Shown: one piece after another, positions 8,485 through 19,122 of the stretch | Layout of the letters: every line of letters starts with the position of its first letter | Numbering within the stretch: position 1 is the stretch's first letter | Origin: Crocinitomicaceae bacterium | Lineage (GTDB): Bacteria; Bacteroidota; Bacteroidia; Flavobacteriales_D; Crocinitomicaceae | Direction of reading: 5' to 3' | NCBI GenBank assembly: GCA_029252405.1 | Contig: JAQXBM010000074.1 | Span: 124,001-188,000 of the forward strand | Length of the DNA: 64,000 bases | The notes under the pieces: model-generated | What the model was told of the DNA's origin: nothing | The model's input: the letters and a program-made list of their open reading frames with translations, nothing else | Database searches by the model: none | Position numbers and translations under genes: made by a program

Positions 8485-11400
8485 CTATTTCAGAATAAGT
8501 TCATCGACGAATAACCAAGTGTCGTTTCCGTTTCCTAAATGCCATTCTGGGCACTTGCCAACATTTTTTACTGTGATCCGAACTTTCGCGAACTTTGCAG
8601 GCGAACCAGGTTTCGCTGAGTAAACGACTTTGTGAGCGGCCATTGATTCTTCTGTTTCGCGTTCAATTTTACTCTTGCCAACTTCTACGAATGTCGTTCC
8701 GTCAGTGGAAACTTCGAAAACTACTTCTTTGGGAAGGAAAATCCATGATTTCATATCTGAAAGACAGCCAATCCCGATTTCAGAAAGGGAACGTCCACCT
8801 TCAAATTGAACTTCCAGGATGAGGTCTTGTGCCCAGTATCCTTGCCAATCGCCAGTTCTGAATTCGTTTCCTCCAGAAATCCCGTCAATGAGTGCGAGAT
8901 CACCTCCAGCAGCATATTGATTAGCATATTCTGAAAACAACTGAAGTGAAATCGTTTTGTCGCGTTTCACAAAGTCGTTGCGCGTATTTGTGCTGAAATA
9001 ACCGTCTTTCCAAGTTCTAGCCTGAACTTCAGTGTTATCTGTAATGGTAAAAGGCGCAGTATATTTTTTGGAGTGAATGTCAGGAATTGATCCGTCAAGC
9101 GTGTAGAAAATATCGTATTCATCTGCATTGACAACATTCAACGAAATTTGCATTTCTCTATCAAAAACACGTATCTCCTGTTCGATGAACGGAAGTGGCA
9201 CGAAGGTTTCAGGCGTTTCTGAAAGAGTAGGGGCATGCTCAAATGAACTGCGATTAGTAGCAGGTTCGCTTCCCATTTTGATGATCAACTTTCCTCCTTT
9301 GAGAATATCTTCGTGAGAAATATAATGTTGATCCAATACTTTTCTATTCAGCTTAACGCTCTGAACGTATTTGTTAGATTTTGAATTGTTCTGAGTGCGA
9401 ATTTCTAAGATTTTGCCATTTTCCAAATGGATAATCGCTTTGTCCATGATTGGACGTCCTATTTCATAGTAAGGATTTCCTGGGGCGATTTGATAGATTC
9501 CCATTGAACTCAGCACATACCAAGATGACATCTGACCGCAATCTTCATTTCCTGAAAGTCCATCAGGTTTCGTCGAGTACATTTCCTTCAAAATTCGATC
9601 GACGTATTCTTGGGTTTTGTGAGGTGCATTTGTGTAGTTGTACAAATACGCCATGTGATGCGAAGGCTCGTTTCCGTGTGCATACTGACCAATCAACCCA
9701 GTGATGTCTACTTGGTGCCTTCCAGATAAATTTGATTCCGTCGTAAACAAACGATCCAGCCAGATTTCCAAGGAGTCTTTTCCGCCCAACAAATCGGTGA
9801 GAACGCCAACAGCATGTGGTGCGTAAAGTGAGTATTGCCAGCTATTAGCTTCGGTATAGTTGAAGTTAACTTCGGCTGGATCAAATGGACTGAACCATTG
9901 ACCACTTCGTCTTGCACGCATAAATTTCGTCTGAGGGTCAAAGGTATTGATGAAGTTGAAAGATGTCTTTTCCCATTGTTTCACGGAACCAAACTCACCT
10001 TCTATTCCATCTTTTGCAGCAGCTTTCGCAAATTGAGCAATGCAGTAATCATCGTAGGCGTATTCTAAGGTTTTCGATACTGATTCTGGTTCATCGGCAA
10101 TATCAATGTAGCCGCGACGACCGAAACTTTCCTTTCCAAATTCATCAAACCTGGATGTCGCCGTCATCATATTCAAAAACTTGCTTGCGTTTATTTTTCG
10201 GTCAGAATTTCGTCCCAATCCCTTTATAAAAGCATCAGCAATGACTGAAACACTGTGATATCCAATCATGCATTCCGTTTCATTTCCAGCCAATTCCCAT
10301 ACGGGCAAATCTCCACCTTGATCAAATTGTCGCTCAAAAGTATTTAAGAAGTCTATCGTTCGATCTTGCTGAACAATCGTGTAAAGTGGGTGAGTTGCGC
10401 GATAGGTGTCCCACAAAGAGAAAACAGTATAATTCTCACCTTCAGATTCGCTGAGTTGATGGATTGCATTGTCACGTCCTCGGTATCTTCCGTCAACGTC
10501 GCTGAATAAGTTCGGTGCAAGGAATGAGTGGTAAAGCGCCGTGTAGAACGTCGTCATTGTTTCCTTGTCCTTCGAAGCAAAATCAATGCAGCTTAGTTCT
10601 TTCTCCCATTTCTGATTGACTTCAACTCTCAATCGGTTAAAATCCCAATGTGGAATTTCTTTCTCGAGATTCTGTCGTGCACCAATCTGATCCACCGCAG
10701 ACATTCCGACTTTTACCGAGATCTCTTCAACTCCTTTCGGAAAGACTAAGAGCAATTTGTTTTTCCCTCTTTTCTGCAATCGACGTACTTTCTGGAATGG
10801 AACACTCGTTTCCAAATGAAAATAAAAATGCTGTTCATTTGCCCAAGCCTGAGAAGTACGGAATCCTTGAATGGTTTTTTTATTGATGACTTCGAAATCG
10901 CTGTCAAGTACCTTATCGCGATGATCAAGGTCAATTAATATGAATCGCTTACCATCAGGATCATTAAAGGTGTATTCGTGCAATCCGCTTCGATCGCCAA
11001 CGGTTAAACGCACGTTTATATCTTCATCAATCAATTTTACGTCGTAATATCCGGGTCTTGCGTGTTCATCATCATGAGAAAATCGTGAACCGTACCCGCC
11101 TTCTGCAGAATAACCAGGCTCAACTTTTGGACTTCCCGATTGAGGAACAATCAATAAATCGCAATAATCTGGAACACCAGTTCCGCTTAAGTGAGTATGG
11201 CTGAAGCCGTAAATGATTGAATCAGAATAATGATATCCTGAACACCCATCCCAACCTTCGTAGCGCGTATCTGGACTGAGTTGCATCATTCCGAAAGGCG
11301 CTGTTGCTCCTGGGTAGGTATGTCCATGCCCACCAGTTCCGATGAACGGATTTACGTAAAATGTTTTTGATTTATTCGCGCCTTTTGTGTCTGTAGAAAT

Positions 11401-11499
11401 GTATTTTTTTCGTTGATCTTGTGCACGACGGAGATCTTCAACTTGGGCGTGTGCAGTCAGGACAACCAAACATGCAATAAGAGATGCGAATTTATTCAT
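8485..11499 (-). CDS. Secreted GH92 alpha-mannosidase with C-terminal accessory domains
   Basis: I choose the ATG at 11499, giving about 1004 aa, because it begins a signal peptide ([19 protein letters not shown]); an upstream ATG at 11523 would add eight residues with no signal function. The GH92 catalytic region runs from about residue 45 to 740. It begins with [20 protein letters not shown] and includes [25 protein letters not shown] and [18 protein letters not shown], the last being the family acid/base region. A chitobiase-C-like domain (~820-870, [19 protein letters not shown]) and a terminal F5/8-like domain follow. GH92 enzymes are Ca-dependent exo-mannosidases on N-glycans or yeast mannan. 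The 5' end overlaps the ROK kinase gene by 8 bases, so the two are probably translated together. Confidence 0.9.
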   Translation of the reverse strand: MNKFASLIACLVVLTAHAQVEDLRRAQDQRKKYISTDTKGANKSKTFYVNPFIGTGGHGHTYPGATAPFGMMQLSPDTRYEGWDGCSGYHYSDSIIYGFSHTHLSGTGVPDYCDLLIVPQSGSPKVEPGYSAEGGYGSRFSHDDEHARPGYYDVKLIDEDINVRLTVGDRSGLHEYTFNDPDGKRFILIDLDHRDKVLDSDFEVINKKTIQGFRTSQAWANEQHFYFHLETSVPFQKVRRLQKRGKNKLLLVFPKGVEEISVKVGMSAVDQIGARQNLEKEIPHWDFNRLRVEVNQKWEKELSCIDFASKDKETMTTFYTALYHSFLAPNLFSDVDGRYRGRDNAIHQLSESEGENYTVFSLWDTYRATHPLYTIVQQDRTIDFLNTFERQFDQGGDLPVWELAGNETECMIGYHSVSVIADAFIKGLGRNSDRKINASKFLNMMTATSRFDEFGKESFGRRGYIDIADEPESVSKTLEYAYDDYCIAQFAKAAAKDGIEGEFGSVKQWEKTSFNFINTFDPQTKFMRARRSGQWFSPFDPAEVNFNYTEANSWQYSLYAPHAVGVLTDLLGGKDSLEIWLDRLFTTESNLSGRHQVDITGLIGQYAHGNEPSHHMAYLYNYTNAPHKTQEYVDRILKEMYSTKPDGLSGNEDCGQMSSWYVLSSMGIYQIAPGNPYYEIGRPIMDKAIIHLENGKILEIRTQNNSKSNKYVQSVKLNRKVLDQHYISHEDILKGGKLIIKMGSEPATNRSSFEHAPTLSETPETFVPLPFIEQEIRVFDREMQISLNVVNADEYDIFYTLDGSIPDIHSKKYTAPFTITDNTEVQARTWKDGYFSTNTRNDFVKRDKTISLQLFSEYANQYAAGGDLALIDGISGGNEFRTGDWQGYWAQDLILEVQFEGGRSLSEIGIGCLSDMKSWIFLPKEVVFEVSTDGTTFVEVGKSKIERETEESMAAHKVVYSAKPGSPAKFAKVRITVKNVGKCPEWHLGNGNDTWLFVDELILK

Positions 11500-12436
11500 A
11501 TTTCTTTCGTTCATTCCAAACAAGAGAAGCTGCGCCGAGAACGGCTGCGTTAGAATCGTGCAGTGACGAAATTCTAATTTCTACTTTGTCCTGGAAAATA
11601 ATCAACATGGACTCTTCCATGTATTTCTTCACTGTAGAGGCAAATTTGGGACCACTTTGGGCAATCCCACCAAACAAAACGAATGCTTTGGGACTCGAGA
11701 AGCATGCGAAATTTGCCAATGCTTGTCCAAGTACCTTTGCCGTATAGTCGATAATTTCTAATGCAAATAGATCACCTTCGTCTGCAGAATTAAAGACATC
11801 TCTGGCGGAAGGTGTTTCAATGTTGATCAGGTTTGAGGCGGCCTTGTTCGGTGAAGACAGCTCGCTGATTGATCGCACGACTCCTGTCGCTGATGCATAG
11901 GTTTCTAAACAACCGTTTCGTCCACATCCACATAAACGACCGTCTGGAATAACTTGAATATGACCGTATTCCCCGGCAAATCCATCGTGTCCGTAAACCA
12001 GGTTTCCATCGATGATGATTCCACTTCCAAGACCTGTTCCTAGGGTAATTGTTACAAAATGTGAGAGATCACGTGCGTTTCCGTAGACCATTTCACCAAT
12101 AGCCGCAGCATTGGCGTCATTTGTCAATAACGCAGGGACATCAAAAGCTTGGTTGAATATTTGAGCGATGGGTGTAATTCCTTTCCAAGATAGGTTAGGG
12201 GCATACTCGATGTTTCCGGAATAGTAATTTCCATTTGGAGCACCAATTCCGACACCAAGAATGGAATCAGTTAGACCTCTTTCTTTAAGGTCGTCATGAA
12301 TCGATTGAACCAAATCTTTGGCAGTTTCGAATTTCTTAGTGGGTAGAGAAGTTTCGTAGAGAATATTTCCTGTTTCATCACATAATCCAAAAACAGTATT
12401 CGTACCTCCAATATCAACACCCAACGCAATTCCCAT
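11492..12436 (-). CDS. ROK-family sugar kinase
   Basis: This 314-aa cytoplasmic protein has the ROK signatures: an N-terminal ATP-binding motif (GVDIGGTNTVFGL, residue 6 on), the sugar-binding GAPNGNYYSGNI region, the catalytic Asp in LLTNDANAAAIGE (~residue 105), and the zinc motif with LCGCGRNGCLE near 168. Length and motifs fit kinases such as glucokinase, mannokinase or N-acetylhexosamine kinase. There is no N-terminal DNA-binding helix-turn-helix, so it is a kinase rather than a repressor. It precedes and overlaps the GH92 mannosidase gene, which makes mannose a plausible substrate, by inference. Confidence 0.88.
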   Translation of the reverse strand: MGIALGVDIGGTNTVFGLCDETGNILYETSLPTKKFETAKDLVQSIHDDLKERGLTDSILGVGIGAPNGNYYSGNIEYAPNLSWKGITPIAQIFNQAFDVPALLTNDANAAAIGEMVYGNARDLSHFVTITLGTGLGSGIIIDGNLVYGHDGFAGEYGHIQVIPDGRLCGCGRNGCLETYASATGVVRSISELSSPNKAASNLINIETPSARDVFNSADEGDLFALEIIDYTAKVLGQALANFACFSSPKAFVLFGGIAQSGPKFASTVKKYMEESMLIIFQDKVEIRISSLHDSNAAVLGAASLVWNERKKYE

Positions 12437-12513
12437 TCTTAATTATCTCTTAGCCGGTTCAACTTAAATTTAGAAGCCTAAAAGTAACAATTTGAGAGGT
12501 AAAAACGGATGAT

Positions 12514-13548
12514 TTACTCGAAGAGATTGAAGAGTTGAATTTTACCCTCTGTCGTGGTCGCAATCAAAAATTCGTCATTTGCTCCAAGCGAGAAAAACTT
12601 ACCGTTCGCAAATCCAGTCCAATTGACACCTCCGTCTTTTGAAAAATCAATTCCATTGCGCCCGCAGCAGTAGAAAATGCCGTTTTTCTCGAAGACACAT
12701 GAACGGTAACCTCGTGGAGCATTTTTCGGGTTGAACCAGCTTTCACCGCCGTCTTGAGTATAGAAACACGTATTTAGTCGCAATTCAGGACTTGTGTAAT
12801 CACCACCGACAATCATACCAATGCTGTCATTCGAAAAATGGATGGAGAAAGCTCCGGATCCTTCGCCGGGGTAGTAGGGCAAAACAACATCAATCCATGT
12901 TTTCCCATTGTCCGTGCTTTTGATGTAGCGACTTTGCTGTCCGCCTGTAACGAAAATGTAGGTGCTGTCATTCAAGATTTGAACATTTGTTCCGCTTGCT
13001 GCAAATCCTGCTTCATCCTTAATTGCTTCGACTTCACCTTCGCATTTGGTCCAAGTCAAACCTTCATCGTTCGTATGAAATAAACTGAATATCCCATCGA
13101 CAGGATCGCCCATTATGAAGCCGCGTTTGCCTTGAAAATCCATTCCATCTAGAAAAATACCCTTCCAAATGTCTGGTTGAATAATTTTTGTGACTCCTCC
13201 GTTGCTAATTCTGACGAGTTTTCCCGTTTCGCCGCTTTGAATTCCCATTACGTAGTCACCAGATCGCTCGACATCTCGCATTTCAACAAAATTATCCAAT
13301 CCAAAAAGCATTTGGACCGATTCCTTCTCAGTATTGAAATAGTAAAGTGTTCCGTCAGAATTTCCAGTGAAAATTCGGTGATTCTCAACTAATAAACCCC
13401 TTGCGTAAACGGAGCGGTCGTTGCAAAACATCGTCGGTGCTTTCTTGTTTCTACGGATGTACTTTTTTGTACGATATTGACCGAAAGTCGACATCGAAAT
13501 GATCAAAAAGAGCAGGCTAAGAACGATACTTGGTCGTAAATTTTTCAA
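12514..13548 (-). CDS. Secreted BNR/Ycf48-like beta-propeller protein
   Basis: This 344-aa protein has an N-terminal signal peptide (VLSLLFLIISMSTFGQ). Repeated blades carry BNR-type motifs such as TNDEGLTWTKC, STDNGKTWIDV, TQDGGESWFNP and SKDGGVNWTGF, characteristic of Ycf48-like and sialidase-type propellers. There is no T9SS sorting domain, so it is likely periplasmic. The sialidase catalytic arginine triad cannot be recognised, so I do not call an enzyme. Its 5' end overlaps the acyltransferase gene by 32 bases in another frame, indicating one transcript with the upstream lipid and recombination genes. Function unknown. Confidence 0.75.
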   Translation of the reverse strand: MKNLRPSIVLSLLFLIISMSTFGQYRTKKYIRRNKKAPTMFCNDRSVYARGLLVENHRIFTGNSDGTLYYFNTEKESVQMLFGLDNFVEMRDVERSGDYVMGIQSGETGKLVRISNGGVTKIIQPDIWKGIFLDGMDFQGKRGFIMGDPVDGIFSLFHTNDEGLTWTKCEGEVEAIKDEAGFAASGTNVQILNDSTYIFVTGGQQSRYIKSTDNGKTWIDVVLPYYPGEGSGAFSIHFSNDSIGMIVGGDYTSPELRLNTCFYTQDGGESWFNPKNAPRGYRSCVFEKNGIFYCCGRNGIDFSKDGGVNWTGFANGKFFSLGANDEFLIATTTEGKIQLFNLFE

Positions 13549-14443
13549 TTTGTTGTTGTTTGAGTTGATCTAAATCTTGAGGTACGTCGCGCTTCCAGCG
13601 TTTGTGAGACCACAACCAATGCTGCGGTTTTTTAAGGATCTCCTTCTCCAAAAGTCGAACATGTTTCTCGGTGATTTCGCCCCAAGATAGTGTTTTTGCA
13701 TCGTCTGTGATGACTTCAAGCTCCATTTCGTAATACCCGCGTTTTGGCTGGTGCGTTGCGAAATAAACAACGGCATAGTCCAATTCGTTCGCCATCATTT
13801 CCGCTCCAAAAAGTACCGCAGTTGGCTGATTGAGGAATTCCATCCAATAGCTTCTTCGGGAATCTCCAGGCGATTGATCGGACAAGACCAATACGGCCTT
13901 CGGAAGCTTCGTTTCTTTTGCCAATGCCTCGCGGTAATTCCCAGCATGAATCACATTCATTCCGAAGCGAGAGCGGCGCTCGTTCACTTTCTTGTCCCAG
14001 AACTTTGAGCTCAGAGGCATTCCGATACCGTACGCTTCAAATGGGAAAAGTAAGGCTTGAGAGGTTATTAACCACTCCCAGTTATTGTAGTGTCCAGAGA
14101 CGAGTAGCACGTTCTTTCCTTTCGCCGCAAGTTCTTCCATAAGCTCTGGATTTTGAACTTTGAATCGGCGCTGGAGGGAAGCTTTGGAAATAGTCAAATT
14201 CTTGATTCCTTCGGCTAAAATATTAGTGAAATGTCGGTAAAATTTCCGTTTGATTTTACTTCGCTCCTTGTCAGTTAAATCCGGGAAACTGCGCTTCAAA
14301 TTTTGGTCAATTACTTTCTTGCGATAAGGAACTATGGTAATGATCAACAAATAGAAGAAATCCGTGAACAGATAAAGCACTGGCAGGGGCAGAAGTGATA
14401 AAGGAATCACAAGAACGTAATATGCGAATGCGGCAAAGATCAT
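13517..14443 (-). CDS. LpxL/LpxM-like lipid A acyltransferase
   Basis: This 308-aa inner-membrane enzyme of the lysophospholipid acyltransferase superfamily has an N-terminal membrane segment (residues ~3-35) and the catalytic HX4E motif in SGHYNNWEW near residue 117. Length and layout match HtrB/LpxL late acyltransferases, which add secondary acyl chains to lipid A. It overlaps the start of rarA's stop region by 4 bases and lies near LptD and YqgE genes, consistent with an outer-membrane biogenesis neighbourhood. Which acyl position it modifies cannot be told from sequence. Confidence 0.85.
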   Translation of the reverse strand: MIFAAFAYYVLVIPLSLLPLPVLYLFTDFFYLLIITIVPYRKKVIDQNLKRSFPDLTDKERSKIKRKFYRHFTNILAEGIKNLTISKASLQRRFKVQNPELMEELAAKGKNVLLVSGHYNNWEWLITSQALLFPFEAYGIGMPLSSKFWDKKVNERRSRFGMNVIHAGNYREALAKETKLPKAVLVLSDQSPGDSRRSYWMEFLNQPTAVLFGAEMMANELDYAVVYFATHQPKRGYYEMELEVITDDAKTLSWGEITEKHVRLLEKEILKKPQHWLWSHKRWKRDVPQDLDQLKQQQIEKFTTKYRS

Positions 14444-15723
14444 TTCTTGTATTTATTTCCCCATAAACGGTTGATGTTTTCTTCGACATCTTTCTCTTTT
14501 GAGTTGCTTCCAGCAGAGAAGAAGTTCGTCCCAGTAATTTCCTGAGGCAAAAATTCTTGTGCGGCAAAATTTCCAGGGTAATCATGAGAATACTTGTAGC
14601 CTTGTCCGTATCCTAACTCTTTCATCAACTTCGTTGGAGCATTTCGGAGTGGGAGGGGAACACCTAAATTCCCTGTTTCTTTTACCAATTGTTGCGCTCG
14701 ATTGATAGCTTGATAAGCACCGTTTCCTTTGGGCGAGTTCGCCAAATAGATCGTGCATTGTGACAGAATAATTCGACTTTCTGGCCATCCAACGGATTGA
14801 ACTGCTTGGAAACAGTTATTGGCAATCAACAGTGCATTTGGATTCGCTAATCCAATGTCTTCAGAAGCTGAAATGATCAATCTTCGTGCAATAAACTTTG
14901 GGTCCTCACCACCTTCAACCATTCGCGCAAGCCAGTAAACGGCTGCATTAGGATCACTGCCGCGAATGGATTTGATGAATGCTGAGATAATGTCATAATG
15001 CTGCTCGCCATCTTTGTCGTATGAAGCTACGCTTTGCTGCGCAGTTGCTTTTACCAAGGCATTATCAATCACAATTTCCGATTGATCTTTGAATGTCCCA
15101 ATGATAATTTCGAAGACGTTTAGCAATTTGCGGGCATCGCCACCAGAAATGGCGAGAAGTGCCTCAATTTCTTTCAGTTCAATCTTTTTTGATTGAAGTT
15201 GTTCGTCCTGTGCAATCGCAGTGTGCAATATTTCCGTGAGTGAATCCTTCGTATGTCCTTTTAAGGTGTATACCTGACAGCGAGAAAGGAGCGCCGAAAT
15301 TACCTCGAACGAAGGGTTTTCAGTCGTAGCTCCAATCAAGGTGATGGTGCCTTTCTCAACAGCTCCCAGCAGCGAATCCTGCTGTGCTTTGGAAAAACGG
15401 TGGATCTCATCAATGAATAAAATCGTTCCTGATTGCTGAAACATTCCCGCGGATTCAACCTTTTGAATGACCTCGCGCACATCTTTTACACCTGATGAAA
15501 TGGCAGAAAGCGTGTGAAATGGCCGATTTAAATGTGAAGCAATGAGAAAAGCTAGCGTAGTTTTACCGACGCCTGGAGGTCCCCAGAAAATCATAGAGGG
15601 AATCAGCCCAGAATCTAAAGCGCGACGCAAAGATGCACCTTCTTTCAAAAGGTGATCTTGTCCTCTGTATTCATCCAAGGTTTTTGGACGCATACGTTCG
15701 GCTAATGGCGCTTGAATCTTCAT
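14440..15723 (-). CDS. rarA: Replication-associated recombination protein A (AAA+ ATPase)
   Basis: This 427-aa protein matches RarA/MgsA in length and motif order. The N-terminal [20 protein letters not shown] is followed by Walker [12 protein letters not shown] (~residue 49), Walker [13 protein letters not shown] (~100), sensor [11 protein letters not shown] (~131), and the C-terminal tetramerisation region containing [20 protein letters not shown]. RarA is a tetrameric clamp-loader relative acting at stalled replication forks and single-stranded DNA junctions. It is first in a minus-strand run continuing into the acyltransferase and BNR genes with 4-base and 32-base overlaps. A TATTTTTG promoter box lies 20 bases upstream (15750 down to 15743). 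Confidence 0.95.
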   Translation of the reverse strand: MKIQAPLAERMRPKTLDEYRGQDHLLKEGASLRRALDSGLIPSMIFWGPPGVGKTTLAFLIASHLNRPFHTLSAISSGVKDVREVIQKVESAGMFQQSGTILFIDEIHRFSKAQQDSLLGAVEKGTITLIGATTENPSFEVISALLSRCQVYTLKGHTKDSLTEILHTAIAQDEQLQSKKIELKEIEALLAISGGDARKLLNVFEIIIGTFKDQSEIVIDNALVKATAQQSVASYDKDGEQHYDIISAFIKSIRGSDPNAAVYWLARMVEGGEDPKFIARRLIISASEDIGLANPNALLIANNCFQAVQSVGWPESRIILSQCTIYLANSPKGNGAYQAINRAQQLVKETGNLGVPLPLRNAPTKLMKELGYGQGYKYSHDYPGNFAAQEFLPQEITGTNFFSAGSNSKEKDVEENINRLWGNKYKK

Positions 15724-15742
15724 TTACGGCTTTCTTGAGGAA

Positions 15743-15750
15743 CAAAAATA
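15743..15750 (-). promoter_or_regulatory. -7 promoter box of rarA
   Basis: TATTTTTG on the minus strand fits TAnnTTTG, 19 bases before the rarA ATG. It sits just downstream of the 8-bp periodic repeat at 15760-15791. Confidence 0.5.
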
Positions 15751-15759
15751 CGCATTAGA

Positions 15760-15791
15760 GATTGAATGATTGAAAGATTGAATGATTGAAA
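15760..15791. repeat. Four tandem 8-bp repeats (GATTGAAT/GATTGAAA)
   Basis: Two copies each of GATTGAAT and GATTGAAA alternate without gaps over 32 bases in the yqgE-rarA gap. The octamer resembles the reverse complement of the repeats at 45697-45744 and 58269-58292. Confidence 0.8.
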
Positions 15792-15869
15792 GGCGACGAA
15801 ATTGAAGGATAAAGAGACCGCAATGACGAACATCATTAAATTCTTCAATTCAAGAATCTTTCAATTACA

Positions 15870-16448
15870 CTAATTATCCGAAGGATTCTTCGGGAAGTTC
15901 GCCATCACTTGAAATTTCCCACCCATGCGAGCCATGACTTCTTTCCAGAGATCATCTTTCGTGTCGTTCAGAATTTGGGTGTCCGAAAAGTTCTTCAATA
16001 CAACCCACGATTTCTCTTCGAGTTCGCTTTCAAGTTGACCTTTATCCCAGCCAGAGTAACCGATAAAGAATCGGAAAAACTTCGCGTTGGATTTATTCTT
16101 TTCCAGAATTTCCTTTACAGAATCGAAGTTTCCGCCGATGAAAAGATCACCAGCGATTTTTTGTGAATTTGGAATTTCATCTCCAAGGCAGTGAATGTAA
16201 AACAAATTGCTTTTATCAACAGGTCCGCCAATGCTAACGCGAACATCCACGTCTGGAAAATCAGGAATCAACTCTCGAATATCGACGTCCATGAAATTAT
16301 TTAGGACAAATCCGAAGCTTCCGTCGGGTGAGTAGTCACAAAGGTAAACTACTGAACGCGTGAAGAATGAATCATTCAGGAATGGCTCTGAAACCAGAAC
16401 GCGTCCTGGTTTTGGCTGGTTAGTATTTGTGAAATCAAAGTCTATCAC
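15870..16448 (-). CDS. YqgE/AlgH family protein
   Basis: This 192-aa soluble protein matches the YqgE/AlgH family (PF02622 type): N-terminal GRVLVSEPFLNDSFFTRSVV, then DGSFGFVLNNFMDVDI, SIGGPVDKSNLFYIH and the C-terminal FRFFIGYSGWDKGQLESELE. The biochemical role is not established; some relatives are linked to regulation of exopolysaccharide. It uses a GTG start at 16448; no in-frame ATG lies nearby upstream. It is encoded between rarA and the LptD-like gene on the same strand, 66 bases after the latter. Confidence 0.9.
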   Translation of the reverse strand: MIDFDFTNTNQPKPGRVLVSEPFLNDSFFTRSVVYLCDYSPDGSFGFVLNNFMDVDIRELIPDFPDVDVRVSIGGPVDKSNLFYIHCLGDEIPNSQKIAGDLFIGGNFDSVKEILEKNKSNAKFFRFFIGYSGWDKGQLESELEEKSWVVLKNFSDTQILNDTKDDLWKEVMARMGGKFQVMANFPKNPSDN

Positions 16449-16514
16449 TGTCAGAAAAATACAAATTTTATTACAATTTATGGATGGAAACGTTTTCCAA
16501 CTTGGAATTGGCGA

Positions 16515-19058
16515 TCACAAGAAAGAAGGCGGTCTTCTCACATCTATTTTCGCGTCCTTGAATAACATCGAGGTAGATCGGATGCTGAAGAGGAAGCTTT
16601 TGTTTAAACCAATCGGAGTGTAGTGGAAGGCTAGTGCCCAGCAATGCATATCGCGAGTAAGTGTGAAGCGTGAGTTAGTCACCCGTCCCGTTGCTAAATC
16701 TAAATTTGTTGTAGTCGCCAATTTCCAGCGCTTGGTGAAGCTGACATCACCAGTAACCATGAGCGTTTGGATATCAGTGTAACGATCGGTGGACGTAGTG
16801 CTGATATTTTGGTTCGCACTAATCTGATACACATGCGAAAGGGTCACTTTCCATGGGATATCGAAGTTGATGGCGTGTTCGGGGTGTAAGGCAAAGAACG
16901 CGTAATCCGAAGTCCAATTCTCTTCAATTCGCTTTTGTGTTTTCTCGATTTCCTTCCGGCTTTCTTGTGAGGTAAAAGTCACGGTTGTGGTTAAGTTGGT
17001 GTTGATGAATCGACCGAGGCGACCATTTGAATCCAAAGCCCAATCCTGCGTTGTTCTTCCCGTTGATTCGTCCCATGCGTATGCGCTGAAGGAAGAAGTA
17101 GAAACGAAATTTAACCACTTTACCGGGCTGATTCTTAAATTCAGTGAGATGTTAGATAAATTGTTCGAATCCTTGAGGATATCATAGTTACCAGTAATGG
17201 AGAAACCATCAATCAGTCGCGTTCGTTTGAAGCCATCCACCGTGTCTTTGTCACTTTTGCGTTTCAGTTCGAGGGTGTTGTTGAATCCGAAAGTTATCAA
17301 CTGTTGATCTCGCGTATTTCCAACTGAATAAAGGCTTTGCTCAAAGGGAGAATAGACGATCGTATCTCGATCTGCTCCAAAACCATCGTAAACAATTTTG
17401 TTCGAGTTCAAATTTGGAACATATCGATATGAAACAGTAGGAGTCAACACGTGTCGAACAAGTGGTTTGTTCTTTCCTACAAAGCGATAGTACGAATAAA
17501 GAACAGTTGTAGCTTGAACGTTCAAGGATAAATCATCCGCTGTTCCAAATCTTGGTAGCTTATCGACAATCATGCTGTCATTTGCTGTATCATACCATCT
17601 ATTAGTTTGCTGGAAATTCATCTTATTGCCATACTGGAGAGATGGGGTCACCTTTAAAGTGTTTTTGAAAAGACTAGCTGTTGTTTGAAGGTTAAATGTG
17701 TGACTAAATCCATTCAGAAATTCATCGTTGATTCCCGCTAAATCCCTCTTTGTAAGCAAAGAATCCGAGAATAGTGCACGATTTTGTCCTTCGAAGTTAT
17801 ACGTGACTCCAAATCGTGTAAGTAGCTGTCTCCAACCTTTCGATCCATTCACCAATTTCTTCAATGGGAAGAATCGTGTCACGTTGACATTCATAACAGG
17901 ACTTGTCAAGGAGATGTTTTCTGAAACAGAGTTTTGTCGCATACGAATTTTCATTCCTGCAGATAAGATCGGGACATTCGGAAATCTTCTGGTGAGGTTG
18001 ATGTCCGATGTAAGCGTATTATTGAAATACTGATCGTTGATTGGGTCGAGGTTGTTCTGTGTGTTGTTGTCAGAAATGTAGTTCACGTTCGCTCTAAATC
18101 CCCAATAAGGACTGGACTTCGCATCCTTCGAGTGAATCCACCCTAACGACAGTTTATTCTGATTGGAATTCGTTGGGAATCCCGATTTGAATTGCTGGAA
18201 TCCAATGTTTGTACTTCCTTGGAAGCCATATTTTTTGGAGTAGTCGGTTACATTTCTCAATCCCCAACTTCCGCGACTGTATAGTGTTCCGTAAAATGTC
18301 GTCTGCAAATTATCGTTAATCGGCACGTAATAGCCCAAATCTTGAATTCCAAATCCGAAATTGGAGATTGGAACGAATTGTGGGAAAATCAACCCTTTTG
18401 ATTTCTCTTCGGCCTGAGGGATAACACTAAACGGCAAACCAAGTGGAGTAGGGACGCCACCCACCCATAAGTTCATAGCACCCGTCACAATTCGCTTATT
18501 TGGAATCATGACTGCCTTCGACAGCTGAAAATGGTAATGTGGTTCTTCTAAATCACAGGTAGTAAATCGCCCTTTTTTGAAATGAATTTCTTCGTTCGCA
18601 TGTCGTTTCGCGACTTCCATGTACAAATGCATCTCATCTTGCACAATGGCGACTTCTTCAATAAATCCTTTTTCCGTATTGAAATTATAGCGAATCGTGC
18701 TCGCCTTAATCTGATCACTTCCATCTGAGAACAAAGGGAATTCTACTTTGCTTGAATCTTTGTCGTAAGCGTAGGTTGCCAAGACTTCATTCTTATTCAA
18801 ATCAATGAGAATGTATCCGGCACTCATGTTAATTTCGCCATTATCAACCTTTGCATCGCCATAAAGATGAACTTGTTTCTTCTTCAAATCACTGTAGATC
18901 GAATCGCGCGCACTGTAGAAAATGGGTGCGTCTAAGTCTGATTTCTCTATAACAAGCGTGTCGCGTGGCGCAGATTCTTGGGCGTAACTAACGTTGACCA
19001 AGGACATTATTAACAATGTACAGAGTATAAATAGGTATGTGGAACGCTTTTTGAACAA
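16515..19058 (-). CDS. lptD: LptD-like LPS-assembly outer-membrane protein
   Basis: This 847-aa protein has a signal peptide (YLFILCTLLIMSLVNVSYAQ), an N-terminal OstA/LptA-like beta-jellyroll region (~50-200, IFYSARDSIYSDLKKKQVHL and DAKVDNGEINMSAGYI) and a long C-terminal barrel rich in alternating aromatic strands. In Gram-negatives LptD with LptE inserts lipopolysaccharide into the outer leaflet. Bacteroidota members are divergent, and the four disulfide cysteines of E. coli LptD are not evident. The protein ends without a T9SS domain, as expected for a barrel. It is divergent from the amidase/MCE operon, with an overlapping promoter region of about 64 bases. Confidence 0.85.
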   Translation of the reverse strand: MFKKRSTYLFILCTLLIMSLVNVSYAQESAPRDTLVIEKSDLDAPIFYSARDSIYSDLKKKQVHLYGDAKVDNGEINMSAGYILIDLNKNEVLATYAYDKDSSKVEFPLFSDGSDQIKASTIRYNFNTEKGFIEEVAIVQDEMHLYMEVAKRHANEEIHFKKGRFTTCDLEEPHYHFQLSKAVMIPNKRIVTGAMNLWVGGVPTPLGLPFSVIPQAEEKSKGLIFPQFVPISNFGFGIQDLGYYVPINDNLQTTFYGTLYSRGSWGLRNVTDYSKKYGFQGSTNIGFQQFKSGFPTNSNQNKLSLGWIHSKDAKSSPYWGFRANVNYISDNNTQNNLDPINDQYFNNTLTSDINLTRRFPNVPILSAGMKIRMRQNSVSENISLTSPVMNVNVTRFFPLKKLVNGSKGWRQLLTRFGVTYNFEGQNRALFSDSLLTKRDLAGINDEFLNGFSHTFNLQTTASLFKNTLKVTPSLQYGNKMNFQQTNRWYDTANDSMIVDKLPRFGTADDLSLNVQATTVLYSYYRFVGKNKPLVRHVLTPTVSYRYVPNLNSNKIVYDGFGADRDTIVYSPFEQSLYSVGNTRDQQLITFGFNNTLELKRKSDKDTVDGFKRTRLIDGFSITGNYDILKDSNNLSNISLNLRISPVKWLNFVSTSSFSAYAWDESTGRTTQDWALDSNGRLGRFINTNLTTTVTFTSQESRKEIEKTQKRIEENWTSDYAFFALHPEHAINFDIPWKVTLSHVYQISANQNISTTSTDRYTDIQTLMVTGDVSFTKRWKLATTTNLDLATGRVTNSRFTLTRDMHCWALAFHYTPIGLNKSFLFSIRSTSMLFKDAKIDVRRPPSFL

Positions 19059-19098
19059 GAAATGCTTGTTACTTTGTTAGTTGACTGCTTTAACGAGG

Positions 19099-19106
19099 CA
19101 AAACTA
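19099..19106 (-). promoter_or_regulatory. -7 promoter box of the LptD-like gene
   Basis: TAGTTTTG on the minus strand matches TAnnTTTG, 40 bases before the LptD-like ATG, inside the divergent gap with the amidase gene. Confidence 0.4.
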
Positions 19107-19122
19107 TTAAAATTACATTGAA

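Noticed and set aside
9128-10886. Several plus-strand frames inside the GH92 gene
   Set aside because: They are antisense shadows of the well-supported minus-strand gene and resemble no family.
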